Source: Ornithorhynchus anatinus (taxonomy: Eukaryota > Chordata > Mammalia > Monotremata > Ornithorhynchidae). Taken from it: 64,000 nt of DNA. Below are positions 18,228-28,021 of this stretch, one piece after another (the first letter of the stretch is position 1; each line of letters begins with the position of its first letter). A program made the position numbers and the translations under genes. The notes under the pieces are model-generated. The model searched no databases and was not told the DNA's origin. It saw only the letters and a list, made by a program, of their open reading frames with translations. Location of the stretch: NCBI RefSeq assembly GCF_004115215.2, contig NC_041748.1:17288337-17352336 (forward strand), given 5' to 3'.

Positions 18228-18563
18228 GAGGGCATTTGTAGAGGGCTCTCGGGGGTCCCAGAACGCCCCACCTCCATTTGCAATCGTTCTGTTAGTGGAT
18301 CCAGAGAGTTTTCTTGGTAAAAATATGGAAGTAGTTGACCATTGCCTCCTTCCTCGCAGTAAGCTTGAGTCTCCGCCCTCGACTCTCTTCCGTGCAGCTG
18401 CTGCCCAGAACAGGTGAGTTTTGACTTGTAGCAGATGGCCTTCCACTCGCTAGCCATTGCCCAAACTAGAAATGGAATGGACAGGCCTCTGCTTGACTCT
18501 CCCTCCCATAGTTGAGACTGGTAGAGGACTGGAGACTCCCCAGGTGCGACCCTGAGAGGACAC
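18228..18563 (+). repeat. Dispersed repeat of unrecognised family, copy 1
   Basis: About 335 bp match the segment at 41135-41491 in the same orientation at roughly 85% by eye. Shared blocks include CCCAGAACGCCCC, GAGTTTTGACTTGTAGCAGA, TTCCACTCGCTAGCCA and GCGACCCTGAGAGG. The TATGGAAGTAGTTGACCATT segment recalls the 3' tails of RTE/BovB-type retroposons, but I cannot assign the family. Confidence 0.7.
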
Positions 18564-18564
18564 T

Positions 18565-19330
18565 TACTATGTGCCAAACGTTATACTAAGCGTTTGGGAT
18601 AGTTACAGAGTAATCAAGGTGGAAACACTCTCCCAAATGATGAAAATGATGAAACACTGGCCTGAGTGTCAGAAGGACCTGGGTTCTAATCCCGGCTCTT
18701 CTACTTGTCCGCTGTGTGACTTTGGGCAAGTCACTTTACTTCTCTGGGCCTCAGTCCCCTTGTCTATAAAATGGGGTGAAGACTGTGAGCCCCATGTGGG
18801 ACATGGACTCTGTCCAACTTAAATGGCTCGTATATCTACCTTAGGGATTAGTACAGTGCTTGGCACACAGTAAGAGTTTAACAAATACCATAAAAAAGTA
18901 ATTACTTGTAACTGTGGTATTTGTTAAGCTCTTGCTCTGTGCCAAGCACTGTCTTAAACGCTGGGGTGGAAACAAGATGGATAGATCCATCAGTCAATCA
19001 GCACTGATTGTGCACTGATTGTGTGCAGAGAACTAAACTAAGCGCTTGGAAGAGTACATTACAACAGAGTTGGTTAACATATTCCCTGCCCACAATGAAC
19101 TTGCAGTCTAGAGGGGAGCTTAAAGTCTAGAGGGGGAAACGGACATTAATATAAACAAATAAATAAATGTGATGTGTAGATGAAGGTGACTGGTTCAGAA
19201 GCAGTCCCTGTCCCACCTGGGGGTAACAGTCTAACTGAAGCGAGACCAGGTATCGAATCCCCATTTTACGGATTAGGAGACCGAGGCCCAGAGAAGTGAA
19301 GTGACTAGCCCCAGGGCACCCGGAAGACTA
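18565..19330. repeat. Mon-1 SINE with flanking antisense MIR/L2 pieces
   Basis: A plus-strand Mon-1 (about 18640-18897) is followed by antisense Mon-1 (about 18905-18975), antisense L2 tail (about 18985-19180) and an antisense Mon-1 CORE piece (about 19195-19330). All are diverged. Confidence 0.75.
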
Positions 19331-19650
19331 GCGGTTGACAGTAAAGCAGCAGACCCTTCGTGCTCAATACTTTATCTTTCATTCCAGCCTCCCTCTCCAT
19401 CCACCTGGGATCCCACCAAGTCCCATGGCTCAGAAACGGGGACCCGGAAGGGGGACGCCGCAACTCTGGAGTGATGGAGGTGGGGGGAGTCTCCGGCTTC
19501 CCCGTCTCCACCTAACAGGCTCAGGGCCGTTCTGAATACTTTGACCCTGGGCTCCACCTGTCTTTGGTTCCCTCCCTGTTTCCAGCCAGCCGGCTGCACA
19601 TCCTCCCTTCCGCCAGGCCTCCCTGCATGAGCTCCTCCCTACTCCCCTCA
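19330..19650. other. Unique sequence
   Basis: No repeat or exon recognised. Confidence 0.4.
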
Positions 19651-20130
19651 GGGCCCAGAGAAAGACCTGTTTTCAGTACGAGGAGGCAGACAGAGCCAAG
19701 AGCCTGGAGATGTCGACGGGGGAAGGAGGCAAAACCCAGGGCTGGGAGACAAAGTTCTCTGCAGGGGAAGGAAGTAGATACAGCCCAGGACCCAGAGAGA
19801 CAGAGCTATCAGCAGAGGGAGGAGACAGAACACAAGGCCCGGAAAGAGAGGTGTCCGGAGTACGCGGAGACCGACGGAGCCCGGGACTGGAGAGATAGAG
19901 CTGTCATTAGGGGAAGGAGGCAGAACCCGGGACCCGGAGATACTGTCAGGAGTAGGAGACAGACAGAGCCCAGGACTGGATAGACAGAGCTGTCTCTGAG
20001 GAAAAGGAGGCACAACCCAGGGCCCCGAGGGAGAGTTATGGGCAGGGGAAGGAGACAGAAGCCAGGACCCGGAAAGAGAGAAGCAGAGAGCTGTTTGCAG
20101 GAGGAGGAGATGGACAGAACCAGGCCAGGT
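19650..20130. repeat. Purine-rich minisatellite, ~50-60-bp units
   Basis: Repeats of AGACAGAGCCCAGGACCCGG, GAGAGACAGAGCTGTC and GGGGAAGGAGGCA blocks recur about eight times. The complementary strand is open over 200 codons but reads only repeated serine, leucine and proline, so it is not counted as a gene. Confidence 0.75.
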
Positions 20131-20149
20131 CCAGCGTTCGGACCCTCTA

Positions 20150-20565
20150 CGAGGCCTTCCGTCGCTCAATGACGCCTTCTGTCCCACCCCCACAGCCTTC
20201 CCGCACCCCTTCCCCTCCTGCCCCAGCCCCCGGCTGTACCCCTCCTCGGCGGCCGGTGCCTGCACAGCTGCGGCTCCGTCCCGCCATCTCCCCAGGGCCT
20301 CGCTGTTCCCGCCGGGTGGCTTCCTCCCCGCCCCAGGCCCCATTGGTGGGGGGCAGGGTCGCCCAGCCGCCCGCTCCTGGGGGCCACAAACAGGAAGCGG
20401 CTCTCCGCTTGGCTGCTGCAACCACCCCCCCGACTGCCGGCCCCGGACACCCACCCCTACGTGCCGCCCCTCTCGGCCCCCCACCTCCAGCCCCTCCACA
20501 GTGTCACCCCCAGGCTGGGCAAGGGCTCCCGAGCAGTCGGGCAGGCCCCTGCCGCTGTGAATCGC
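20150..20565. other. GC-rich, C-biased unique region
   Basis: A C-rich, CpG-containing segment with no splice-bounded exon that I can support. It could be an old CpG island. In humans ZNF70 and RGL4 lie beyond VPREB3; no zinc-finger motif or Ras-exchange domain is seen here. Confidence 0.35.
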
Positions 20566-20725
20566 TCCAGCAGCACGGCGTAGTGGATAGAGCCTGGGCC
20601 TGGGAGTCAGAAGGTCATGGGTTCTAATCCCGGTTCCTCCTCTTGTCTGCTGTGTGCCTTTGGCAAGTCACTTCACTTCTCTAGGCCTCAGTCACCTGGT
20701 CTGTGAAAGGGGGTTGAGACCATTG
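20566..20725 (+). repeat. Truncated Mon-1 SINE
   Basis: Head (CAGCACGGCGTAGTGGATAG) and CORE segment are present; the tail is cut at about 20725 where L2 sequence begins. Confidence 0.85.
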
Positions 20726-20734
20726 GCTCCGTCT

Positions 20735-21632
20735 CCCTGACTTTCCCATCACTACCATCCTTCCCGTCTCACGAGCCCTCGACCTGTGTGTCATCCTGGA
20801 CTCCACTCTCTCGTTCACCCCCCACATCCAGTCCGTCACCAGAACCTGCCGGTCTCACCTTCACCACATCACCAAGATCGGCCCTTTCCTCTCCACCCAA
20901 ACTGCTACCTTGCTGATACAGTGTCTCATCACATCCCGACTGGACTACTGCATCAGCCTCCTCTCTGATCTCCCATCCTCCTATCTCTTCCCTCTTCAGT
21001 CTACACTTCACTCCGCTGCCCGGATTATCTTTCTGCAGAAACGCTCTGGGCAGGTCACTCCCCTCCTTAAAAACCTCCAGTGGTTGCCCATCAACCTTCA
21101 CATGAGACAAAAACTCCTCACTCTTGGCTTCAAAGTTGCCCTTGCCCCCTCCTACCTCATCTCCCTTCTCTCCTTCTCCAGCCCGGCCCGCACACTCCGC
21201 TCCTCTGCCGCCGCTCACCTCCTCACTGGACCTAATTCTCTCTACCGTCCACCCCTGGCCCACGACCTACCTCTGACCTAGAACTCTCTCCCGCCTCACC
21301 TCTAACAAACTCGCTCTTTTCCCCCCTTCAAAGCCCTGCTGAGAGCTCACCACCTCCAGGAGGCCTTCCCAGACCGAGCCCTCCTTTTCCTCCGCTCCTC
21401 CTCTCCTCCCCGTCAGCCCGACTCCCTCCCTCTACTCTCTCCCCCGCCCCACGGCACTTGCGTATATATGCATATATTTATTATTCTATTTATTTTATTA
21501 ATGATGTGTCTATACCTATAATTCTATTTACCTAATTTGATGCTATTGATGCCTGTCTGTTCTTTTTGTTTTGTTGTCGGTCTCCCCCCTTCTAGCCTGT
21601 GTGCCTGTTGTTGGGTAGGAATAAATAAATGA
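20735..21632 (+). mobile_element. L2 LINE, 3' end of ORF2 and 3' UTR
   Basis: In frame from about 20760 the translation gives LDSTLSFTPHIQSV, SHLHHITKIGPFL, LITSRLDYCISLL, LQSTLHSAARIIF and HWLP-like WLPINLHMRQKLL, the conserved C-terminal end of L2/CR1 reverse transcriptase proteins (the part after the YXDD core). The 3' UTR follows (CTCCAGGAGGCCTTCCCAGA, a TTATTTTATTAATGATGTGT stretch and TTGTTGTCGGTCTCCCCCC). The 5' part, with the endonuclease and catalytic core, is absent, the normal outcome of incomplete reverse transcription. The open frame 20910-21281 ends at a natural-looking stop, so it is not badly decayed. Confidence 0.85.
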
Positions 21633-22030
21633 GTCCCTCTGCCCTTCGCCGGAGGCTGAGAAGGCGCACTCCCCTGTGATTGAATCCAGGAGCTCGCGTG
21701 TGTGATTGGTCAGAGCTCCAGTTCCGCTCCCCGATCGCTTTTCTTTCCTCCCCAGGATGGAGCTGCTGCCTGATGACCCTCTGGAAGAGCCTTTGGGTTC
21801 TCTTTCTTCACCCCTTCTCTCACATCCATCTATCAAACAGAGACTTCTTTAAAGCCCTCAATCAGCTCACTCACCCCTACCTCACCTCACTAATCTACTT
21901 CTAGTCTAGCTTGTTGTGGGCAGGGAACGGGTCTACCAACACATCCTCTCCTAAACGCTCAGCTCAGTGGTCTGCACACAGTGAGTCCTCAATCAATATT
22001 ATTGATTCATTTCTTCTATGACTGCTTCTG
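21632..22030. other. Unique sequence with L2-like 3' fragment
   Basis: Bases about 21800-22010 hold a weak plus-strand L2 end (TTCTTTAAAGCCCTC..CTCAATCAATATTATTGATTC). The rest is unannotated. Confidence 0.45.
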
Positions 22031-22885
22031 CTACCCATCAGATTAATTGAGCTCTTACAGTGTGCAGAGCACTTTACTAAGCACTTGGGAGTGTACAAAA
22101 TAATAAACAGGCACATTCCCTGCCCCCAAATGAACTTACAATCTAGAGGAGGAAGCAGATATTAATATAAATAAATGTATTATAGCTACGTACATAAACG
22201 CCATGGGGCTGGAGGGGGGGATGAATGAAAGGAGCAAGTCAGGGCGATGCAGAAAGAAGCGGGAGAAGCGGAGAGGTAGGGCTTAGTTAGGGAAGGCCTT
22301 GGAGGAGATGGGTCTTCAATAAGGCTTTGTAGTGGGGTGGGCGTGGGGAGAGTAATCATCTGTCGGATTTGAGGAGGGAGGGCGTTCCAGGCCAGAGGCG
22401 GGACGCGGAGGGACCTCAGCACTGAGACAGATGAGACCGAGGTACAGTGAGAAGGTTGGCATTAGAGGAACAAAGTCCGTAGGCTTGGTTGTAGTAGGGG
22501 AGTAGCTAGGTGAGGTAGGAGGGGGCGAGGGGATTGAGGGCTTTGAAGCCAATGGAGAGGAGGTTCTGTTTGATGCGGAGGTGGATGGGCAACCACTGGA
22601 GTTTCTTGTGGAGTGGGGAAACGTGTCCCGAATGTTTTTGTAGAAAAAGGATCCGGGCGGCAGAGCAAAGTATGCACTGGAGTCACCGGAGTGGGGAGAG
22701 ACAGGAGACAGGGAGGTCACCAAGGAGGCTGATAGAGAAATCAAGGCGGGAGAGGATAAGTGCTTGGATCAGCGTGGTAGCCGTTTGGATGGAGAGGAAA
22801 GGGCAGATTTTAGCAGTGGTGCGAAGGTGGGACCGACAAAATTAAGTAGTGGGTTGAATATGTGGGTTGAGTGAGAGAGAGGAGT
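22030..22885 (-). repeat. Long L2-related antisense element, copy 1
   Basis: An 850-bp segment starting with the reversed L2 end and containing GGGCTGGAGGGGGGATGAAT, GGGAAGGCCTTGGAGGAGAT and GAGGTGGATGGGCAACCACT. Its right half matches 29395-29900 and part matches 13410-13660, so it is a dispersed family. It probably represents the 3' UTR or ORF2 end of an L2 subfamily read on the minus strand. Confidence 0.75.
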
Positions 22886-22892
22886 GAAGTTC

Positions 22893-23135
22893 TACTGCTA
22901 TAATGATAATGATGATGGTATTTGTTAAGCGCTTACTAAGTGCCAAACACTGTTCTAACCACTGCGGCAGACACAAGGTGATCGGGTTGTCCGTTTTACA
23001 GATGAGGTGACTGAGGCACAGAGAAGTTAAGTGGCTTGCCCGAGGTCACACAGCAAATGGCAGAGCCGGGATTAGAACCCACGTCCTCTGACTCCCAACC
23101 CCGGGCTCTTGCCACTAAACCACACTACTACGACT
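22893..23135 (-). repeat. Mon-1 SINE, antisense
   Basis: Antisense copy from TAATGATAATGATGATGG and GGTATTTGTTAAGCGCTT to CCACTAAACCACACTACTAC. It lies just 40 bp beyond the donor of OAS1-like exon 2, within what would be its intron 2. Confidence 0.9.
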
Positions 23136-23461
23136 CCTATTTTTATATTTCTACTTCTTCTTCAGTGGGCTCTCACCCAAGACATCGTAGGCTGGCAGCA
23201 CATCGAAGTCCACCCATTCTTTGTCGTCTCTTGCTATCAGTCTAAAGCTGAGCACCCGAGGGTTGTCATGCTTTGAGATCTCAAATTTCACTTGAAAGCC
23301 TTGCTTTTTTCCCCAGATTTTCAGCTGTTTCCTGATTTCCTGGAGGATCTCTTTCCGGTCGTCGAGTTGTTGCTGGTAGCTCTGGAGGGAGCTGACAAAC
23401 ACGACCAGGTCAGCGTCAGAACCGCCTTTCAGGGAGGTGCTTTTGTCCGATGACCCTCCCT

Positions 23462-23464
23462 GAA

Positions 23465-23548
<84 letters not shown>

Positions 23549-23578
23549 AAAAAAAGAAAGAAAAGAGAGAAAGAAGAA
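23462..23578 (-). repeat. (GAAA)n microsatellite at the OAS1-like exon 2 acceptor
   Basis: About 25 GAAA units; on the minus strand this is (TTTC)n running straight into TTTTCAG at 23460, so the microsatellite forms the polypyrimidine tract of the exon 2 3' splice site. Confidence 0.9.
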
Positions 23579-23634
23579 ATGGTGTAAGGGCTTCATCCCC
23601 AGAGCCCCTGGACACCCCTCTGTCTCTCTCTTTC

Positions 23635-24265
23635 TCCCTGGGAGTCAGAGGACCGGGCTTCTGATACCACGTGTCTGCAGTGAGACCTTAGACAAGTCAC
23701 TTGACTTTTCAGTTGACTCCTTTGTAAAATAAGGATTAAGACTGTGCCCAACCGGAGAGAGAAGCAGCGTGACTCAGTGGAAAGAGCCCGGGCTTGGGAG
23801 TTCAGAGGTCATGGGTTCTAATCCAGGTTCTGCCACTTGTCAGCTGTGTGACTTTGGGTAAGTCACTTAACTTCTCTGGGCCTCAGTTATTTCATCTGTA
23901 AAATAGGGATGAAGACTGTGAGCCCCATGCGGGACACCCTGATGACCTTGTATCTACCCCAGCGCTTAGAACAGGGCTTGGCACATAGCCCTTAACAAAT
24001 GCCATCATTATTATTATTTTACAGATGAGGGAACTGAGGCCCAGGGAAGTGAAGTAGTTGCCATTGTTTTTACGAGATGTTCTTCCCCTTGACGCTGTTT
24101 AGTGCCATTGTTCTTGTCTGTCCGTCTCCCCCGATTAGACTGTAAGCCCGTCAAACGGCAGGGACCGTCTCTATCTGTTGCCGACTTGTTCATCCCAAGC
24201 GCTTAGTACAGTGCTCTGCACATAGTAAGCGCTCAATAAATACTATTGAATGAATGAATGAAGTG
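23635..24265 (+). repeat. Mon-1 SINEs and L2 3' end in OAS1-like intron 1
   Basis: A partial Mon-1 (about 23635-23755), a complete one (23757-24020) and an L2 3' end (about 24068-24263) ending in (TGAA)n, all antisense to the OAS1-like gene. Confidence 0.87.
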
Positions 24266-24349
24266 ACTGGCTCCCCCCCCACGATCTGGCCACGCCCTCG
24301 TGTCATCTGACCTCGCCCCCTCCGATCGTTGGCCCCGCCCCTTCCCTCC

Positions 24350-24605
24350 CTCCCAATAATTGGGATATTTATTAAACGCTTGTTACGTGCCATGCACTGT
24401 TCCAAACGCTGGGGCAGATACAAGGTAGTCAGGTTGGCCACAGTCTTGACCCCCATTTCCCAGTTGAGGTCACTGAGGCCCAGAGGAGTAAAGTGACTCG
24501 CCCAAGGCCACCCAGCAGACATGTGGAGGAAGCGGAATTAGAACCCATGACTTTCAGACTGCCAGGCCTGGGCTCTGTCCACTAGGTCACGCCTGTCTCT
24601 GGTCC
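24350..24605 (-). repeat. Mon-1 SINE, antisense
   Basis: Reverse copy from AATAATTGGGATATTTATTA to CACTAGGTCACGCCTG, with the CORE segment at about 24470-24510. A short GC-rich patch (24265-24345) precedes it. Confidence 0.85.
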
Positions 24606-24654
24606 TGTCCCCGGTGGCTGACACCCCCCCCCCCAGCGACTGTCCCCGGCCGGC

Positions 24655-24872
24655 CCCTGTCCTGTCCGGTCCCTGTCCACTCCTGTCCGGTCCCTGTCCT
24701 GTCCGGTCCCTGTCCGGTCCCTGTCCGGTCTCGGTCCTATCCCATCCGGTCCCTGTCCGGTCCCTGTCCGGTCCTGACCGGTCCCTGTCCATTCCTGTCC
24801 TGTTCTGTCCGGTCCCTGTCCATTCCTGTCTTGTCCGGTCCCTGTCCCGTCCCGTCCGGTCCCGTCCTGTCC
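24655..24872. repeat. 11-bp minisatellite (CCTGTCCGGTC)n
   Basis: About 20 copies of CCTGTCCGGTC and close variants. It ends only about 20 bp from the exon 1 donor of the OAS1-like gene, inside its intron 1. Confidence 0.9.
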
Positions 24873-25084
24873 GCGAGTCCGGCTGTGACCTTGACGACTT
24901 TGAGGACGCGGACGGGTGGCCGGGCGTCCAGGAAGGCACTCCGCTTGAGGAACTCGCAGATGTCCCCGACGGCCCTGCGGAGCAGTAGTCGGAACTGCGT
25001 GTCCGGCAGCAGGATCCTCTCGATGAAGCCGTCCAAGGCCCCCGGCTCCGTGTCCGCCACCAGCCTCGGGCTCCATCCCCGTCG

Positions 25085-25440
25085 GGCGGGGGGCTCTCAG
25101 GGGGAGCCGAAGGGGAGAGTGGGGGGCTCGAGGGGGGGGGGGGGCTCTGCAGGAGGCAGTGGGGGGTTGCAGGAAGCAAGGGGGGCTGAGGGGCTGCAGG
25201 GGAGAGCGGGGGGCTGAGAGGGGGTTGCAGGAGGCAGTGGGGAGGCTGGGGGGCTGCAGGGGAGAGTGGGGGGCTGAGGGGGGATTGCAGGGGGGCTGCA
25301 GGGGAGAGTGGGGGGCTGAGGGGGTTTGGGGGGACCGCAGGGAGTCAGCCGGGGGCAGTGGGGAGGAGGGCCGGGGGAAGGGGGGTTTCAGGAGGCGGTG
25401 GGGGGGCCGGGAGGCTGCAGGAGAGGGTTGGGGTGCGAGA
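25085..25440. repeat. G-rich minisatellite upstream of OAS1-like exon 1
   Basis: Tandem units built from GGGGGGCTGAGGGG, GGCTGCAGGGGAGAGTG and TTGCAGGAGGCAGTG, period about 35-45 bp, with many G runs. It occupies the expected proximal promoter of the OAS1-like gene. Confidence 0.85.
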
Positions 25441-25510
25441 GGGTTAGGGTCGGAGCTGTCCGTCTCCAGGCCGCCCTGAGCAGGCCCCGCCCGGGCTGCC
25501 TCCCCGACAG

Positions 25511-25518
25511 TTTCGTTT
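25511..25518 (-). promoter_or_regulatory. Possible IRF element upstream of the OAS1-like gene
   Basis: TTTCGTTT (minus strand AAACGAAA) fits the IRF core AANNGAAA and sits within AGAAACGAAACTG. It is 435 bp upstream of the exon 1 ATG. A single eight-base match is weak evidence by itself. Confidence 0.35.
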
Positions 25519-25619
25519 CTCTGCCATGCCCCGCCCCCGCCTTCCCTCCTCTTCCACCCGAAAACCCGCTGCGGGCCTCTCCTCAGAGAACAAAATCCAT
25601 CACCGCAGTAGTAACCGTC

Positions 25620-27260
25620 ATCCCTCATCGTCCTAATCGTCGTTAAGAGCTCACTGGGATGCATTCCATCGATGCCATACGGGGCGCAAAGCCCCCTACT
25701 GAGCGTTAGGGAGAGGACGATACCATCTGTTGCCGAAGTGTCCATTCCAAGCGCTTAGTACAGTGCTCTGCACATAGGAAGCGCTCAGTAACTACTACCG
25801 AGTGAATGAATAGTACCACAGACACGGTCCCTGCTCACGACGAGCTCACAGTCCAGAGCGGGTAGACGGGCGTTTATAGAAAGAAATAAAAACAATAAAT
25901 GAATCGATTACGGGGAGCTACGGAAGCACCTGTGTGTAGCTGTAATTTACACAGACGTACATATATACACAGTTATCATTATCATTATGATTGCCCGTCG
26001 GCCACCAGGAATAATTAGAGTACTTGTTAAGCTCTTACTTTGTGCCAAGCCCCTACTAGGTGCCGGGGTAGCTACAATTCAAGCAGATCGGTCACTATTC
26101 TTGGACTCCGACAGAGCTCACGGTCGAAGGGGCAGAGAGAACGCAAATCGGATCTCCGTTTTATAGACGAGGAAACTGAGGCCCAGAGAAGTTAGGTGAC
26201 TTGCCCAATGGTCATTCATCAGGCAGTTGGCAGAGCCCGGTGCCCTGACCCGGCCCAGACTTTGGCACGTTGAGCTCCGTCCCTGCCCATATTGACGTAA
26301 TAGTGTTGGTATTTGTTAAGCGCTTACTATGTGCCGAGCACTGTTCTAAGCGCTGGGGTAGACACAGGGGAAACAGGTTGTCCCACATGGGGCTCACAGT
26401 TAATCCCCATTTTACAGATGAGGTCACTGAGGCACAGAGAAGTTAAGTGACTTGCCCACAGTCACACAGCTGGCAAATGGCAGAGTTGGGATTCGAACCC
26501 ATGACCTCTGACTCTAAAGCCCGTGCTCTTTCCACTGAGCCACGCTGTAATGGGTGTCTACTGTGTACAGAGCACTGTGCTGAGCGCTTGAGAGGGAACA
26601 ACCCGATCGTGACGTTAGCTATGATGGGTCTGGTGAAATATTGTTGATCGATCAATCGATCGATCTCCTTCAGTGAGTGTTTATTATGGGCAGAGCAGCC
26701 AATCGTTTGTATCTATTGAGCACTTACGTGCTAAGCTTGTGGGAGAGTACAGAGGCTCGGAAAGAAGCGGCGTGGCCCAGTGAATAGAGCTCAGGCTTGA
26801 GAGTCAGAAGCACCTGGGTTCTAATTCTGCCTCCACCACGTATCTGTTGTGTGATCTTGGGCATGCCACTTAACTTCTCCGTGCCTCAGTTCCCACAACT
26901 GTAAAATGTGCATTAAGACCGTGAGGTCCATGTGGGACGGGGACTGTGTCTAAATGATTGATCTGGTATCTGTCCCCGTGCTTAGGACAGTGCCCGGCAC
27001 AAAGTACGTGCTTAACAAATTGATAATAATAATAACGATAATAGCAATATAACAGGATTGGTAGACACGATTCCTTGCCCACAAAGAGCTTATGGTCTGG
27101 GGCGGGGGGGAAACAGAAATAATAATGATAGTAATAATAACAATGATATCTGTTAAGTGCTTACTATGTGTCACGCACTGTACTAAGTGACGGGGTGGAT
27201 ACAAGCCAATCGAATAAATGATTGGCTCAGTTCTGTTACGGGATCGATCCATCTGACCAT
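25620..27260. repeat. L2 and Mon-1 mosaic between the two OAS loci
   Basis: L2 3' end plus strand (about 25725-25812) with antisense L2 before and after it; antisense Mon-1 copies at about 26000-26260 and 26288-26550; antisense L2 tail about 26650-26760; plus-strand Mon-1 26763-27025; antisense L2/Mon-1 pieces about 27040-27235. No gene seen. Confidence 0.75.
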
Positions 27261-27261
27261 G

Positions 27262-27812
27262 AGAAGCAGCGTGGCTTAGTGGCGTGAGCACAGAACTGGG
27301 AGTCAGAAGACGTGGGTTCTAATCCCTGGTCAGCCACTTGTCTCCTGTGTGACCTTGGGCAAGCCACTTAACTTATCTGTGTCTCAGTGACCTCATCTGT
27401 AAAATGAGGGGATTAGGATCCTGGGCCCCACGCGGGACAATCTGATTACCCTGGACCTACCCCGGTGCTTAGAACAGTGCTTGGCACATAGTAAGCGCTT
27501 AACAGATACCATAATCGATCAATTCTCTGTGCCTCAGTGACCTCATCTGTCAAAAGGGGATGAAGACCGTGAGCCCCACGTGGGACATTCTGATTACCCT
27601 GGACCTACCCCAGCACTTAGAACAGTGCTTGGCACATAGTAAGCACTTACCAGATCCCATAATTAATCAATTCTCTGTGCCTCAGTGACTTCATCTGTCA
27701 AAAGGTGATGAAGACCGTGAGCCCCACCTGGAACAACCTGATTACCCTGGACCTACCCCAGCACTCAGAATAGTGCTTGGGACTAAGCCGTGACCGAACA
27801 CCACCATATCAT
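27262..27812 (+). repeat. Mon-1 SINE with its 3' half tandemly triplicated
   Basis: A full Mon-1 begins at 27262. The portion from the CORE segment to the tail (27371-27520) is repeated at 27521-27668 and 27669-27812, units of about 150 and 148 bp. All three start at TCTCTGTG/ATCTGTGTCTCAGTGAC and end at CTTGG..ATAAT(C/T)(G/A)ATC. An (ATC)n run at 27808-27834 follows. Confidence 0.85.
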
Positions 27813-27894
27813 CATCATCATCATCATCATCATCCTTGTCAGGGAGAAATGTCGATGCTTGGGCTGGTGCTAGGGAGAGCTCGGGTTAGAGTGT

Positions 27895-27907
27895 AGTTTC
27901 ACTTTGC
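27895..27907 (-). promoter_or_regulatory. ISRE (antisense) of the OASL promoter
   Basis: AGTTTCACTTTGC matches the interferon-stimulated response element AGTTTCNNTTTCC with one mismatch. It lies about 155 bp upstream of the OASL exon 1 ATG. Confidence 0.7.
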
Positions 27908-27916
27908 AAAGAGGCA

Positions 27917-27928
27917 GAAAACGAAAGT
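27917..27928 (+). promoter_or_regulatory. ISRE of the OASL promoter
   Basis: GAAAACGAAAGT is a perfect GAAANNGAAA element. With the neighbouring antisense site 10 bp away it forms a paired ISRE about 135 bp upstream of the OASL ATG, as expected for an interferon-induced OAS-family gene (ISGF3/IRF binding). Confidence 0.8.
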
Positions 27929-27949
27929 GATCTTGGAAGGAGACTGCAT

Positions 27950-27959
27950 GGGTTTCCCC
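27950..27959 (+). promoter_or_regulatory. Possible kappa-B site
   Basis: GGGTTTCCCC resembles the NF-kappa-B consensus GGGRNWYYCC with one departure. It sits between the ISREs and the TATA-like sequence. Confidence 0.4.
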
Positions 27960-28012
27960 GGGCCCAGAGAAGGGGCCGGTTAGCCACCTCTCCCCAGGGC
28001 CAAGTGCCTCAC

Positions 28013-28021
28013 TATTTAAAT
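28013..28021 (+). promoter_or_regulatory. TATA-like element of OASL
   Basis: TATTTAAAT lies 39-47 bases before the OASL ATG; transcription would begin near 28045, leaving a very short 5' UTR. Confidence 0.5.

Larger units (their letters stand above)
23177..25076 (-). pseudogene. OAS1-like 2'-5'-oligoadenylate synthetase, exons 1 and 2 only
   Basis: Exon 2 (23177-23459, minus) is intact: it opens GGSSDKSTSLKGGSDADLVV, with the catalytic Asp-x-Asp pair, and ends with the third-aspartate motif DFDVLPAYDVLG at a good donor (GG|GTGAGA), all as in active OAS proteins. Exon 1 (from about 25060 to 24890) reads LDGFIERILLPDTQFR, GDICEFLKR and RVLKVVK like OAS1. The nearest ATG (25076) is one base out of frame with the exon body, an upstream in-frame stop precedes it, and the exon 1 donor is weak (AAG|GTCACA). 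No exon 3-6 sequence (no VKHWYQ, YALELLT or ILDPADP block) was found on this strand down to VPREB3. OAS enzymes make 2-5A to activate RNase L. It is either a decayed copy or a mis-assembled or unusual gene. Confidence 0.75.

Noticed and set aside
19648-20499. Minus-strand open frame of 283 codons
   Set aside because: The frame follows the purine-rich minisatellite (repeated LLPPS-type residues) with no domain or splice context.
20150-20565. Possible CpG-island promoter or exon for a gene such as RGL4 or ZNF70
   Set aside because: No zinc-finger, Ras-exchange or other family motif, and no supported splice sites; only GC-rich composition.
23459-23615. Extension of the OAS1-like exon 2 frame through the TTTC repeat (runs of Phe/Leu/Ser)
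   Set aside because: The frame continues past the clear acceptor TTTTCAG; the repeat is intron, not a hydrophobic domain.
24582-25745. Long minus-strand open frame (387 codons) over the minisatellites and OAS1-like exon 1
   Set aside because: It is the wrong frame for the OAS1-like exon and is kept open by the stop-free minisatellites; it reads repeated Arg/Thr/Gly/Asp and Pro/Ser.
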